In this document: positions 14,899 through 23,659 of the stretch, piece by piece
How the letters are laid out: the number at the start of each line of letters is the position of its first letter
How positions within the stretch are numbered: the stretch's first letter is position 1
Source of the DNA: Acidithiobacillus_B sp049965315
Lineage (GTDB): Bacteria > Pseudomonadota > Gammaproteobacteria > Acidithiobacillales > Acidithiobacillaceae
DNA length: 27,716 nt
Reading direction: 5' to 3'
Assembly (NCBI RefSeq): GCF_049965315.1
Contig: NZ_JBMFWL010000027.1
Span: 1 to 27,716 of the forward strand
Notes under the pieces: generated by a model
What the model was told of the DNA's origin: nothing
Seen by the model: the letters and a program-made list of their open reading frames with translations, nothing else
Database searches by the model: none
Made by a program: the position numbers and the translations under genes

Positions 14899-17184
14899 AT
14901 GGAAACCAGTGCCGGATTGACCACTGCCGAGGCGCGACAGCGGCTCGCCCGCTTCGGCCCCAATGCCGTGGTCGAAAAAAAGCCTCGGACCTGGCTGCTC
15001 TTTCTCCATAAATTCTGGGCCCCGGTGCCGTGGATGCTGGAGTTGACCCTGATCCTGGAAGGGATCCTCGGCAAGTGGCCGGAGGCGGTGATCGTCGCCC
15101 TGCTGCTCATTTTCAATGCAGTGCTGGGCTTTAGCCAGGAGCGCAAGGCCCAGGGGGCCCTGGAACTATTAAAACAGCGCCTGCGCATCACGGCGCGGGT
15201 GCGCCGCGATGGGGAATGGCAGAGCATCCCCGCCGCAGAGCTGGTGCCTGGTGATCTGGTCCATGTGCGCGTGGGGGATATCGTTCCGGCCGATCTTACC
15301 ATCAGCGAAGGGGATGTCCTCGTGGACCAGTCGGCACTGACGGGTGAATCGGTACCCGTGGAGCGCAGCGCGGGGACGGACCTGTACTCCGCTTCCATGG
15401 TCCGCCGGGGGGAAGCCAGCGCTACGGTGAAGGCCACCGGGGCACAAAGCTATTTTGGCAAAACCGCCGAACTGGTGCGCGGCGCCGGTGCCAAGAGCCA
15501 TCTGGAAACGCTGGTCCTGGCCATTGTCCGCTATCTGGTCCTGATGGACGGCCTGTTGGTGGCCGCCATCCTCGTCTACGCCACCCTGACCGGCATGCCG
15601 CTGGCGGAGATCCTTCCCTTCGCTTTGATCCTTCTCGTCGCCTCGGTGCCGGTGGCCCTCCCCGCCACCTTTACCCTGGCCACCGCCATGTCCTCCCTGA
15701 ATCTGGCCCGGCGCGGCGTTCTGGTGACGCGCCTGGCGGCCATCGAGGAGGCGGCGGCCATGACGGACCTGTGCAGCGACAAGACCGGCACCCTCACTCA
15801 GAATTGCCTCAGCCTGCTGGACTTGAAGGTCTGGGCAGACAGCAGTACGGCAGAGCTGCTGGCCATGGCCGCCCTGGCCAGCGACGCCGCCACCCAGGAC
15901 CCCATTGATTTGGCGATTCTCCAGGCGGCGCGGGATAAAGGGGTGACCAGCCCCGGTCGCGACGGTTTTGTGCCCTTCGACCCCAGCACCAAGCGTTCCG
16001 AAGGCACCTTTCAGAAGGACGGCAGCACCTGGCGCGCCATGAAGGGAGCGCCCCAGATCATTGCCCCCTTGGCCCAGGTCACGGACTGGGAAGGCCCCAC
16101 GGAGACCCTCGCCAATCAGGGGGCGCGGGTCCTCGCCGTCGCGGCGGGGCCGGAAGGCGCACCGCGCTTCCTCGGCCTGCTGGCCCTGGCCGACCCCATC
16201 CGCCCCGACGCGGTGCAGGTATTGCAGAGCCTGCACCAGCTCGGCGTCATGGTGCGCATGGTCACCGGCGACAGCACGGCGACGGCCAAAACCGTCGCTG
16301 GCGAACTGGGCCTGAGAGGGCAGGTTTGCGATCGCGCGGATATTGGCGAAGATTGCGCCGTTTATGCCGGCGTCTTCCCCGAAGACAAGTTTCATCTGGT
16401 GCAAGGCCTGCAAAAACAGGGAAAAATCGTGGGCATGACGGGCGACGGGGTCAATGACGCCCCGGCCCTCAAGCAGGCGGAGGTCGGGATAGCCGTAGAA
16501 AGCGCCACGGATGTGGCCAAGGCCGCCGCCAGCCTGGTCCTCACCACGCCGGGCCTAAGCGGGGTGGCCGATGCCGTGGAAACGGGCCGACGGGTCTACC
16601 AGCGGATGCTCACCTACACCCTCAACAAGATTGTCAAGACCTTCCAGGTCGCCCTCTTCCTGAGCCTCGGCCTGCTGATTTTTCGCGATTTCGTGGTTAC
16701 CCCCCTGCTGGTCCTCCTGTTACTCTTTGCCAATGACTTTGTCACCATGTCTTTGGCCGGCGACCGGGTACGCCCATCGCCCAAACCCGATCGCTGGCAG
16801 GTACGCACCCTGGTCTTTTCGTCCCTGGTGGTGGCCATCGCCTGGCTGATCTATATTTTCGCCATCTATCTCGCGGGCAAGTCTCTGCATTTGCCCCTGG
16901 CGGGCATCCAGACCCTCGATTTTCTGGGTTTGGTCTTTTCGGGTCTGGCCAATGTCTTCCTGGTGCGGGAGCGTGGCCATCTCTGGGCCTCCCGCCCCGG
17001 CCAATTCCTGCTCTGGGCCAGCCTCGCCGACGTGGTGGTGGTGAGTGGCCTGGCGACCCAAGGCTGGCTCATGGCCCCCCTGCCCCTGGCCTTCATCCTG
17101 GGCCTACTGGCAGCCACCCTCCTCTATACCCTCCTGCTGGATCAGATCAAGGTGCCGCTCTTGCGCCATCTCACCAGCGCCTGA
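14899..17184 (+). CDS. P3A-type plasma-membrane H+-exporting ATPase
   Basis: Inner-membrane P-type ATPase of 761 residues related to the yeast/plant PMA1 proton pump and its bacterial and archaeal homologues; it exports H+ at the cost of ATP. Visible parts are the N-terminal cation-ATPase domain (LTTAEARQRLARFGPN), the actuator motif TGES at 148-151 and the membrane-helix M4 motif VPVALPATF at 250-258. The phosphorylated Asp294 lies in CSDKTGTLT, and the hinge is GDGVND at 515-520. The VALPATF form of M4 without a CPx motif separates P3A pumps from heavy-metal ATPases. No extended C-terminal autoinhibitory tail is present. A good ribosome binding site (GGAG) supports the start. It stands alone on its strand. 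Acid-stress pH homeostasis is a reasonable inference; ion specificity is untested. Confidence 0.9.
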   Translation: METSAGLTTAEARQRLARFGPNAVVEKKPRTWLLFLHKFWAPVPWMLELTLILEGILGKWPEAVIVALLLIFNAVLGFSQERKAQGALELLKQRLRITARVRRDGEWQSIPAAELVPGDLVHVRVGDIVPADLTISEGDVLVDQSALTGESVPVERSAGTDLYSASMVRRGEASATVKATGAQSYFGKTAELVRGAGAKSHLETLVLAIVRYLVLMDGLLVAAILVYATLTGMPLAEILPFALILLVASVPVALPATFTLATAMSSLNLARRGVLVTRLAAIEEAAAMTDLCSDKTGTLTQNCLSLLDLKVWADSSTAELLAMAALASDAATQDPIDLAILQAARDKGVTSPGRDGFVPFDPSTKRSEGTFQKDGSTWRAMKGAPQIIAPLAQVTDWEGPTETLANQGARVLAVAAGPEGAPRFLGLLALADPIRPDAVQVLQSLHQLGVMVRMVTGDSTATAKTVAGELGLRGQVCDRADIGEDCAVYAGVFPEDKFHLVQGLQKQGKIVGMTGDGVNDAPALKQAEVGIAVESATDVAKAAASLVLTTPGLSGVADAVETGRRVYQRMLTYTLNKIVKTFQVALFLSLGLLIFRDFVVTPLLVLLLLFANDFVTMSLAGDRVRPSPKPDRWQVRTLVFSSLVVAIAWLIYIFAIYLAGKSLHLPLAGIQTLDFLGLVFSGLANVFLVRERGHLWASRPGQFLLWASLADVVVVSGLATQGWLMAPLPLAFILGLLAATLLYTLLLDQIKVPLLRHLTSA

Positions 17185-17216
17185 ACGGATGACGGCGAGG
17201 GCGCGTCCATTGTCTG

Positions 17217-18497
17217 TCATGTTTTTTCCTCCTGGACAGGCCCGGACACGGTGCCCTTGGGATGCTGGTACCAGCCCGGATCGCGGTAGTTGCCGGGCGC
17301 CATGTCGTCGCGGATCTTGACGACGGTGAACATGCCGCCCATCTCCATGGGCCCAAAGGGGCCTTGACCCGTCATCATGGGCAAGGTGTTCTCGGGGAGG
17401 GCCATCCCCATCTCGCTCATCTGCTGCATATCCGCCATGCCCTTTTCCCCCATGACCATGTAATCAGGCAGGAGTTTGTTGATCTTTTGCACGAGGGCCT
17501 CCCCCTGCCGGACACCGATCATGTTGGGCACGCTGTGGCCCATGGGGCCCATGGTGTGGTGCGACTTGTGGCAGTGAAAGGCCCAGTCGCCGGGGCGCTC
17601 GGCGACAAAATCAATGACCTGCACGGTACCGGGCGGGACATTGACGGTGGTCATGGGCCACTGGGCCGAGGGCGGGATCCAGCCCCCGTCGGTGCCCACC
17701 AGATAAAAGGTGTGGCCGTGAAGATGGATGGGATGGGAATCCATGCTGAGGTTGCCCAGGCGGATGCGCACGCGCTCGCCGGTGCGCGCGACCATGGAAT
17801 CGATGCCGGGGAAGACGCGACTGTTGAAGCTGAAGGTATTGAAGGCGGTCATCACCATCGGGTTGGGGACCATGGTGCCCGGCTCGACCGCCCATTCCGC
17901 GAGCATGATACAGTAGTCGCGGTCGATGGCTGGCCCCTCCGGGCGCTTGGGATGAACGACGAAGCTGCCCATCATGCCCAAGGCCATCTGCACCATCTCG
18001 TCGGCGTGGGGGTGGTACATGAAGCTCCCGCTGCGGGGCAGCGTAAACTCGTAAAAGAAGGTTTCGCCGGGGGGGATGGGGGGCTGGGTCAGCCCGCCCA
18101 CGCCATCCATGCCATTGGGAAGATGGATGCCGTGCCAGTGCACGGTAGTGTGCTCGGGCAATTTGTTGGTGACGAGAATGCGTACCCGGTCGCCTTCCAC
18201 CGCCTCGATGGTCGGTCCGGGCGTCTGCCCGTTGTAGCCCCAGCAGTTGACCACCATGCCGGGCGCGAACTCGCGCTGGACGGGCTCGGCGACGAGGTGA
18301 AAGACCTTCACGCCGCGTTCCATCCGCCAGGGCAACGTGCTGCCGTTCAAGGTTACCACGGGGTTGTAGCGGGAGCCCTTGGGACCGGGCAGGGGACCCT
18401 GGGTACGTGCCGCCAGGGCTGCGGATAAAGCGTCCGGGGCCGCGCCACCCAAAAGCAGGACGGCGCCGGATTTCAGCATGTCGCGTCGGGAAATCAT
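17217..18497 (-). CDS. Multicopper oxidase, Tat-exported
   Basis: Periplasmic multicopper oxidase of 426 residues, likely oxidising Cu(I) to less toxic Cu(II). A twin-arginine signal (ISRRDMLKSG) starts the protein. All four copper-ligand clusters are present in order: HWHG, HPHAD, HPIHLHGH and HCHKSHHTMGPM. In the last, Cys, the His five residues on and the Met ten residues on match a type 1 site with axial Met. A Met-rich stretch near the C-terminus (repeated GM, MQQM, EMGM, PMEMGGM) may bind extra copper, as in CueO/CopA-type enzymes. The start at 18497 is chosen because GGAG lies 9 bases upstream; an ATG at 18512 is in frame but inside the preceding gene. It begins 1 base after the TolC-like gene ends and is last in the copper operon. 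Confidence 0.9.
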   Translation of the reverse strand: MISRRDMLKSGAVLLLGGAAPDALSAALAARTQGPLPGPKGSRYNPVVTLNGSTLPWRMERGVKVFHLVAEPVQREFAPGMVVNCWGYNGQTPGPTIEAVEGDRVRILVTNKLPEHTTVHWHGIHLPNGMDGVGGLTQPPIPPGETFFYEFTLPRSGSFMYHPHADEMVQMALGMMGSFVVHPKRPEGPAIDRDYCIMLAEWAVEPGTMVPNPMVMTAFNTFSFNSRVFPGIDSMVARTGERVRIRLGNLSMDSHPIHLHGHTFYLVGTDGGWIPPSAQWPMTTVNVPPGTVQVIDFVAERPGDWAFHCHKSHHTMGPMGHSVPNMIGVRQGEALVQKINKLLPDYMVMGEKGMADMQQMSEMGMALPENTLPMMTGQGPFGPMEMGGMFTVVKIRDDMAPGNYRDPGWYQHPKGTVSGPVQEEKT

Positions 18498-18498
18498 G

Positions 18499-19995
18499 TC
18501 ATTGCACTCCATGTCGGTGCGGGGGCGCCGGATCTGGAACCGGGGCGGATGAGGTCTGGACGGTCTCTTGGGCAGACGGGGCATTTGCCGCGGACGCCAG
18601 CGGACCGCCCCCTACCCGCTCCAGTTCCGCCCGGGTGATCCAGTAATCGCGGGTGGCCAGGACATATTGGCGCGCGGTGTTGATCTCGTTCTGCTTGCTC
18701 AAGAGCAGATCGTAGACGCCGATCAGCATGCCGTTGTAGAAACGCTGGTTTTCCGCAAGGGTTTGTTGCTGTAGAGGCAAGAGCACACGACGGAAATAGT
18801 CGGCCGTCTGCTGGGCAGACTGGAGGCGGTTGGCGGTGTCGCGCACCTGCGCGCGGATGTCGATGGCGAGTTGGCGCCGGCTCTGCTCGCTCTGCCGCAG
18901 AGACGCCTCCAGCCCCCGGATCCGCCCCTGTCCGCGGTCGAAAAGGGGCACGCCCAGCACCAACTCCGGCCCGCGCTGGATGGTCCGGTCAATGCCATCG
19001 AGGGTGACATTCACCCCGATGCCAAGCAGACCGAGATAGCGATAGCGACGGGTGTAGCCGAGCCCATAGGCCAGTGCATCCACTTGTTTTTGCGCGGCGG
19101 CCAGATCCAGGCGATGGGCGATGGCGTAAGACTCGATATGGTCAAGGGGCACTTTGACCGTCGGCACATCCGGCAAGCGGTCGGGGAGTTGCCACTGCGT
19201 GTCTGCGCCCCATAGCCCGAGCAGACGGTTGAGCCGCTCCCGCGCGCTCACCAGTTGTGTTTCGGCGTTCTGCAGCTCCACGAGTTGCTGGGCATAGAAA
19301 GTCTGGTGCAGATACTGATCGCGCCGGCTCAGGGTGCCCGCCCGCGCCTGCCGCTCCGCCAGTTCCGCCGCCGCCTGGGTGGAGCTGACGATCTGCCGAT
19401 CGAGGCCGAGGGTCTGGGCGTTGGCGACGGCCGAGTAATAGGCGATCCGGACCTGGGCCGTCAGATCCATGACGCGCTGGGTGACCTTGAGGCGGGTAGC
19501 GTCAAACTCGGCGGCGGCGATGCGCTTGCGCGCCGCGAGGGTGAAGACATTGAGGAAGTCCTGCGCCACCCCGAGGCTCGTGTTGCTGCCAATGGGCGAG
19601 TAGAGATATGCAGCCGAGAATACGGGGTTGGCGAGCAGCCCAGCCTGGATCAGGTTGGCCTGGGAGATGCCGATATTCTCAAACTCCGCCTGCAGTCCGG
19701 GATTGTTCAGAAGCGCAATCTGAATCGCCTTGTCCGCCGTCAGGGGGCCAAGCAGGAGACGCTGTACGACTGCTTGGACGGCGCGGTCCTCCGGAGCGCC
19801 TTGCGCCCAATGCACTTGCTTGTTCAGTCGCTTGGACGCGCTTTTCTGCACTTGCGGGAAACCCGCGTCCTGGGGCACCGTGGCGCAGCCCGACAATACC
19901 AGGATGCCGCTGGCGATGAGCATGCCGGCCAAGGGGCGGGCATGGATTCGCCCCGCGCCCCCGCTGGTGGATGATCCTTTCCTATTGGGGACCAT
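18499..19995 (-). CDS. TolC-family outer-membrane lipoprotein of the copper operon
   Basis: Outer-membrane efflux-type lipoprotein, 498 residues. The signal peptide ends LSGC (Cys37). The two efflux-domain repeats include LTADKAIQIALLNNPGLQAEFENIG, AGLLANPVFSAAYLY and a second half with LFDRGQGRIRGLEASLRQSEQ. This sequence type is the TolC-like protein commonly found beside copper oxidases rather than the NodT type at 8226. No RND pump or adaptor is encoded next to it, so its partner is unknown. The start at 19995 is preferred because GGAGGAG lies 6 bases before it; another ATG at 20001 directly abuts that sequence. Its first 14 bases overlap the upstream lipoprotein gene. Confidence 0.85.
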   Translation of the reverse strand: MVPNRKGSSTSGGAGRIHARPLAGMLIASGILVLSGCATVPQDAGFPQVQKSASKRLNKQVHWAQGAPEDRAVQAVVQRLLLGPLTADKAIQIALLNNPGLQAEFENIGISQANLIQAGLLANPVFSAAYLYSPIGSNTSLGVAQDFLNVFTLAARKRIAAAEFDATRLKVTQRVMDLTAQVRIAYYSAVANAQTLGLDRQIVSSTQAAAELAERQARAGTLSRRDQYLHQTFYAQQLVELQNAETQLVSARERLNRLLGLWGADTQWQLPDRLPDVPTVKVPLDHIESYAIAHRLDLAAAQKQVDALAYGLGYTRRYRYLGLLGIGVNVTLDGIDRTIQRGPELVLGVPLFDRGQGRIRGLEASLRQSEQSRRQLAIDIRAQVRDTANRLQSAQQTADYFRRVLLPLQQQTLAENQRFYNGMLIGVYDLLLSKQNEINTARQYVLATRDYWITRAELERVGGGPLASAANAPSAQETVQTSSAPVPDPAPPHRHGVQ

Positions 19996-20257
19996 TGCCA
20001 TCTCCTCCCATGCCCGGCATGTTTTCCATGGCCCCTGGCTCCCCATGGTGATCATGTTGTTGCGGGCTGGCCCCGGCGGCGCTGGAGCCCGATTGATAAC
20101 TTCGCAGTGCGTTCGGCGCTTGCGGCAGGGGGGCTTCCGGCGCCATGGGGTTAGCCGGGTCGTTGTTCGCCAGGGGCGGCGGCGTAATGGCCGCACAGCC
20201 GGTAAGTAAAAGGGAAAGCAGCAACAAAGAAATGAACTTGTCTATTTCGAACCACAT
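19982..20257 (-). CDS. Small His/Met-rich lipoprotein, copper operon
   Basis: A 91-residue predicted lipoprotein with signal peptide and lipobox LTGC (Cys21). The mature part is Pro/Ala-rich and ends in a likely metal-binding tail: QQHDHHGEPGAMENMPGMGG contains three His and three Met. I recognise no named family. Its place between copA and the TolC-like gene, and the tail composition, suggest periplasmic copper binding or delivery; this is inference. The ATG at 20257 has AAGGAG upstream, and its end overlaps the next gene by 14 nt. A longer in-frame start (TTG 20344) would hide the signal peptide and is rejected. Confidence 0.7.
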   Translation of the reverse strand: MWFEIDKFISLLLLSLLLTGCAAITPPPLANNDPANPMAPEAPLPQAPNALRSYQSGSSAAGASPQQHDHHGEPGAMENMPGMGGDGNGPQ

Positions 20258-20428
20258 GGTCGCTCCTTCTTCCATCCTTATGGACTTGTCTCCGCCGGTG
20301 GCATCCGACCCGGCCGCCACTTTGACGGATGGCACATCGGCCAAACGCCATACTCCTTCTCTCCTGCTGCGATCAGGCCTTGGGCGCCGGCAGCCCTATG
20401 TGCGGCAGTGTTATCCGTGCATGGGCCA

Positions 20429-22942
20429 TCACGGGATCATTCCGGTTGCCATAGGGAGCGGCGCAGGATGGGGGTGATGGGCATCCGTCCCGGGGATCCA
20501 GGGTGCAAGGCGGCGGAGTCGCAAGCTATTGGTCAGGACAAAGACCGAGGAAAGTCCCATGGCCACTCCGGCCAGCATGGGGTTGAGCTGGATGCCCAGG
20601 GGTACGGCCACCCCGGCGGCGATGGGAATGAGCAGGATGTTATAGAAAAAGGCCCAGAACAGATTCCCCCGGATGGTGCTCATGGTCTTGCGCGCGGCCT
20701 GAATGGCAGTGACCACCCCCGCCAACTCACCCCGGGTCAGGGTCACATCCGCTGCCTCGATGGCGATGTCGGTACCCGAAGCGAGGGCAATGCCCACATC
20801 CGCCTGGGCCAGTGCGGGTGCATCGTTGATGCCATCGCCCACGAAGGCGACCTTGCGGCCCTGTTTTTGCAGTCCTTGGACCACTTCCGCCTTGTCTTGA
20901 GGCAGCACCTCCGCATGGACCTCCTGGATACCCAACTGCCGCCCTACCGCATGGGCCGTCGGCCCCGCGTCCCCGGTGACCATGGCGATCTGCAAACCCA
21001 TGGCGCGGAGCATTGCCACCAGCGCCACCGCATCGGGTTTCACGGGATCGGCGATAGCCAGCACCCCGACGGTCAATTCGTCCGCCGCAACAAAAACCGT
21101 GGTCTTGCCATCGCCCTCCAGTTGCGCGGCCCTCTCCGCCCAGGCCCCGGGGCTGATGCCTTCCCGTTCCAGAAAGCGGCGGGCACCGATACGCACCTGG
21201 CGGCCTTCGACCGTGGCCTGTACGCCAAAGCCGGGAACGGCGGCGAAGTCGCTGACGGCCGGCAACAGAATATCTTGTCCACGGGCCGCCTCCAGCACCG
21301 CGCGGGCGAGGGGGTGTTCGGACGCAGCCTCCACCGCCGCCGCCAGACGCAGCAGCGCGGACGGATCCTCGGCCAGGCAGTCCGTGAGCGACGGCCGCCC
21401 CGCGGTGAGGGTGCCGGTCTTGTCCAGGAGGACCGTATCCACTTTGGACAGGGTCTCCAACGCTTCCCCCTTGCGGAACAGGACCCCGAGCTCCGCCCCT
21501 CGCCCGGTGCCGACCATGATGGCCGCCGGCGTTGCCAGGCCCATGGCGCAGGGACAGGCCACTACCAATACCGCGACTGCCGAGAGCAATGCCATGGTGA
21601 TGGCGGGAGCGGGACCGATGGCGAGCCAGACGCCAAAGCTCAACAGCGCGATGGCGAGGACGATGGGCGTGAACACCCGCACCACCTGATCGGCGAGGCC
21701 CTGGATGGGCAGCTTGCCGGTCTGGGCCTGTTCCACCAGGCGGATGATTTGCGCCAGCACCGTATGCTGGCCCACCGAGGTCGCCTCGATCACCAGCCGG
21801 CCTTCCGCGTTGACGGTTCCGCCAACCACCTTGTCGCCCGGGCGCTTGGCCGCGGGCAGGGGTTCTCCCGTCAGCATGGCTTCATCCACATGGGAAGCCC
21901 CTTCCCGGACCACGCCGTCCACCGGCAGCCGCTCTCCGGGCCGCACGAGGACCTGATCGCCCAGCGCCACCGCGCCGATGGCGACGGTTTCCTCTTTTCC
22001 ATCGCGCAAGAGGTGGGCCTCCTTGGCCTGCAGTCCCAGGAGTTTCCTGATGGCCGCCGAGGTCCTGCCCTTGGCCAGTTCTTCCAGGTATTTCCCGAAT
22101 AATACCGCCGCGATCACCACCGCCGCCGAATCGAAATAGACATGGCGGGCGGCGGGAGGGAAAATCCCGGGCGCGAGCAATACCACCATGCTGAACAGCC
22201 AGGCCGCGCCGGTACCGGTCGCGACCAGGGAGTTCATATCCGGCGAAAGCTGGCGATAGGCGATGAAACCAGGGCGGAAAAAGCGCCGGCCGGGGCCGAA
22301 GAGCACCACCGAAGCGAGCAGCGCCTGCACCCATTCCCAGAAATGGGGAAAGGGGCTGCTGGCAAGGAGCGCCCCATGAAAGACCGGGACGAACGCGCCG
22401 CCCATGGAAAGCACCAGGACGAGCAGGGCCAGTAGCAGGGCCAGGACGACATCCCGGCGCATGGCCGCCAGACTCCGGCGTTTCCGTGCTGCTTCGTCTT
22501 CCGCGCCCCCTGCCAGCGGCCGGGCGTTATAGCCGGCTTCGGCAACGGCCGCGGTGAATGCCCCGATGCCCGTTGTGGCGGGGAGGTAACGCACGGTAGC
22601 GCGCTCGGTGGCCAGATTGACCGACGCATCGATTACCCCCGCTACCCCCCGGAGTGCCTGCTCCACATGATGCACGCAGGAGGCGCAGGTCATCCCCTCG
22701 ATGGCCAGTTCGGTCTCGGCCAACACGGGCGTATAGCCCGTCGCGGCAATCGCCTCTACAAACTGCTGGGGCGTCGCCTGCTCCGGGTCGTAGTCCAGGG
22801 AAGCCTGCTCGGTGCTGAGATTGACGCTCGCCTCCCACACCCCGGAGAGCTGGCCGAGCGCCCGTTCCAGCCGGGCGCTGCAGGAAGCGCAGGTCATCCC
22901 TTCGATGCCAATATCCACGTGTTCCAGCGTCTGACCGGCCAT
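20429..22942 (-). CDS. copA: Cu(I)-exporting P1B-type ATPase
   Basis: Inner-membrane copper pump of 837 residues. Two N-terminal heavy-metal-binding domains each carry GMTCASC (Cys18/21 and Cys86/89). Eight membrane helices follow in the usual arrangement. The transport motif is CPC at 463-465 (ACPCAMGLATP), the phosphorylated residue is Asp507 in DKTGTLT, the nucleotide domain has EHPLARA, and the hinge is GDGINDAP. CPC plus the paired CxxC domains indicate Cu(I) (or Ag(I)) rather than Zn/Cd. The C-terminus has HHPHP, possibly another metal site. The start at 22942 follows GGTGGA; an ATG at 22957 is in frame and possible. It is the first gene of the operon and lies just downstream of a MerR-type promoter. 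Confidence 0.95.
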   Translation of the reverse strand: MAGQTLEHVDIGIEGMTCASCSARLERALGQLSGVWEASVNLSTEQASLDYDPEQATPQQFVEAIAATGYTPVLAETELAIEGMTCASCVHHVEQALRGVAGVIDASVNLATERATVRYLPATTGIGAFTAAVAEAGYNARPLAGGAEDEAARKRRSLAAMRRDVVLALLLALLVLVLSMGGAFVPVFHGALLASSPFPHFWEWVQALLASVVLFGPGRRFFRPGFIAYRQLSPDMNSLVATGTGAAWLFSMVVLLAPGIFPPAARHVYFDSAAVVIAAVLFGKYLEELAKGRTSAAIRKLLGLQAKEAHLLRDGKEETVAIGAVALGDQVLVRPGERLPVDGVVREGASHVDEAMLTGEPLPAAKRPGDKVVGGTVNAEGRLVIEATSVGQHTVLAQIIRLVEQAQTGKLPIQGLADQVVRVFTPIVLAIALLSFGVWLAIGPAPAITMALLSAVAVLVVACPCAMGLATPAAIMVGTGRGAELGVLFRKGEALETLSKVDTVLLDKTGTLTAGRPSLTDCLAEDPSALLRLAAAVEAASEHPLARAVLEAARGQDILLPAVSDFAAVPGFGVQATVEGRQVRIGARRFLEREGISPGAWAERAAQLEGDGKTTVFVAADELTVGVLAIADPVKPDAVALVAMLRAMGLQIAMVTGDAGPTAHAVGRQLGIQEVHAEVLPQDKAEVVQGLQKQGRKVAFVGDGINDAPALAQADVGIALASGTDIAIEAADVTLTRGELAGVVTAIQAARKTMSTIRGNLFWAFFYNILLIPIAAGVAVPLGIQLNPMLAGVAMGLSSVFVLTNSLRLRRLAPWIPGTDAHHPHPAPLPMATGMIP

Positions 22943-22973
22943 ATTCCACCCACCCATTAATCCCTTGGGAATA

Positions 22974-23005
22974 ACTCTACACTATGATGTCCACTACAAG
23001 GTCAA
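22974..23005 (-). promoter_or_regulatory. MerR-type promoter of the copper operon (20-bp spacer)
   Basis: On the - strand TTGACC (23000-23005) and TAGAGT (22974-22979) are separated by 20 bases. This over-long spacer is the hallmark of promoters activated by CueR/MerR-family proteins. The spacer begins ACCTTGTAGTG and has imperfect dyad symmetry with the following GACATCATAGTGT. The -10 lies about 32 bases before the copA start. Bases 22943-23173 hold nothing else that I can support, and no regulator gene is adjacent. Confidence 0.65.
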
Positions 23006-23173
23006 GGGCTGACATTCTCTAGGATGTAAAGAGGGAGTTGACTGCATCTGTGTGCGCATCCGTGGAGGAGCGGGCCATGCCAGCGATCGCCCACATTCGC
23101 GCCCGGGAAGGTCGCGGCCATGGTCCGCTCCTACCAGATGTGAGGACGCTTCCAGATGGCGGGGTGCTGCCCC

Positions 23174-23659
23174 CTAGCTTCGCCATGATCGCGGGCGCCG
23201 CGGCGCACGATGCCGCCGGCCGGCGCCGGATTGCCCGACGAACACCAGCCAGGTGCGCCGCCCATCCAGCCACAGGAAGGCGTTTTGGTGAAAACGGGCA
23301 GCCCAGTCACAGGCCTCTGCGCAGGAGATATCCGGCAGGGCCAAGGCTTCCTCCCACCAGGTACCCAGCCCGCCCCAGGCAGGCCAGCAGCTTTTTTTAT
23401 GTTGGCGCAAAGCGGCGCGCAGGACACCTTGGCGGCGCCGGTTCTGCCACGCCCTGTTAGGCGCGGAACCCGGGTTCCAGGCCGTAATGATGGCCAGTCG
23501 CCGGCCTTGGGCCGCTTCTCCCACCTGCCGCCGAGGGCAGCGGCCGCTCCGCTGCCGCCAGCCATAGACACTAGCCAGATAGGCGCCGCCAAGGGCATCG
23601 CCCGCAACGCCTGGCCATGGCTCACAGCGTACTTTTCCCCAGGGCGATGCGCCGCACAA
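23174..23659 (-). CDS. DUF3293-like protein, start unclear
   Basis: The - strand frame encodes a segment very like DUF3293 proteins, whose function is unknown. Key stretches are LAIITAWNPGSAPNRAWQNRRR, then a Trp/Gly region (WGGLGTWWEEALALPD), then FHQNAFLWLDGRRTWLV at the end. No ATG or GTG occurs in frame between the dacB stop and the conserved core. The start given is a TTG inside the end of dacB, which overlaps it by 38 bases and has no clear ribosome binding site. Earlier in-frame ATGs lie deeper inside dacB. The gene may be translated by coupling from dacB, or it may have lost its start. It is cytoplasmic by appearance. Confidence 0.5.
   Translation of the reverse strand: MCGASPWGKVRCEPWPGVAGDALGGAYLASVYGWRQRSGRCPRRQVGEAAQGRRLAIITAWNPGSAPNRAWQNRRRQGVLRAALRQHKKSCWPAWGGLGTWWEEALALPDISCAEACDWAARFHQNAFLWLDGRRTWLVFVGQSGAGRRHRAPRRPRSWRS

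Noticed and set aside
15169..16413. A 414-codon - strand open frame inside the H+-ATPase gene
   Set aside because: It is an antisense shadow of a well-supported P-type ATPase, with no start signal.
17185..17216. Search for a terminator between the convergent H+-ATPase and multicopper oxidase genes
   Set aside because: No GC-rich stem with a T-run is visible in these 32 bases.
20408..22102. A 564-codon + strand open frame opposite copA
   Set aside because: It mirrors copA codons, is rich in Gly/His/Arg/Gln without any recognisable motif, and copA is unambiguous.
23038..23460. A + strand frame in the gap upstream of copA, considered as a possible MerR-type regulator
   Set aside because: The translation lacks a helix-turn-helix or metal-binding cysteines and looks like the reverse of the DUF3293 region.
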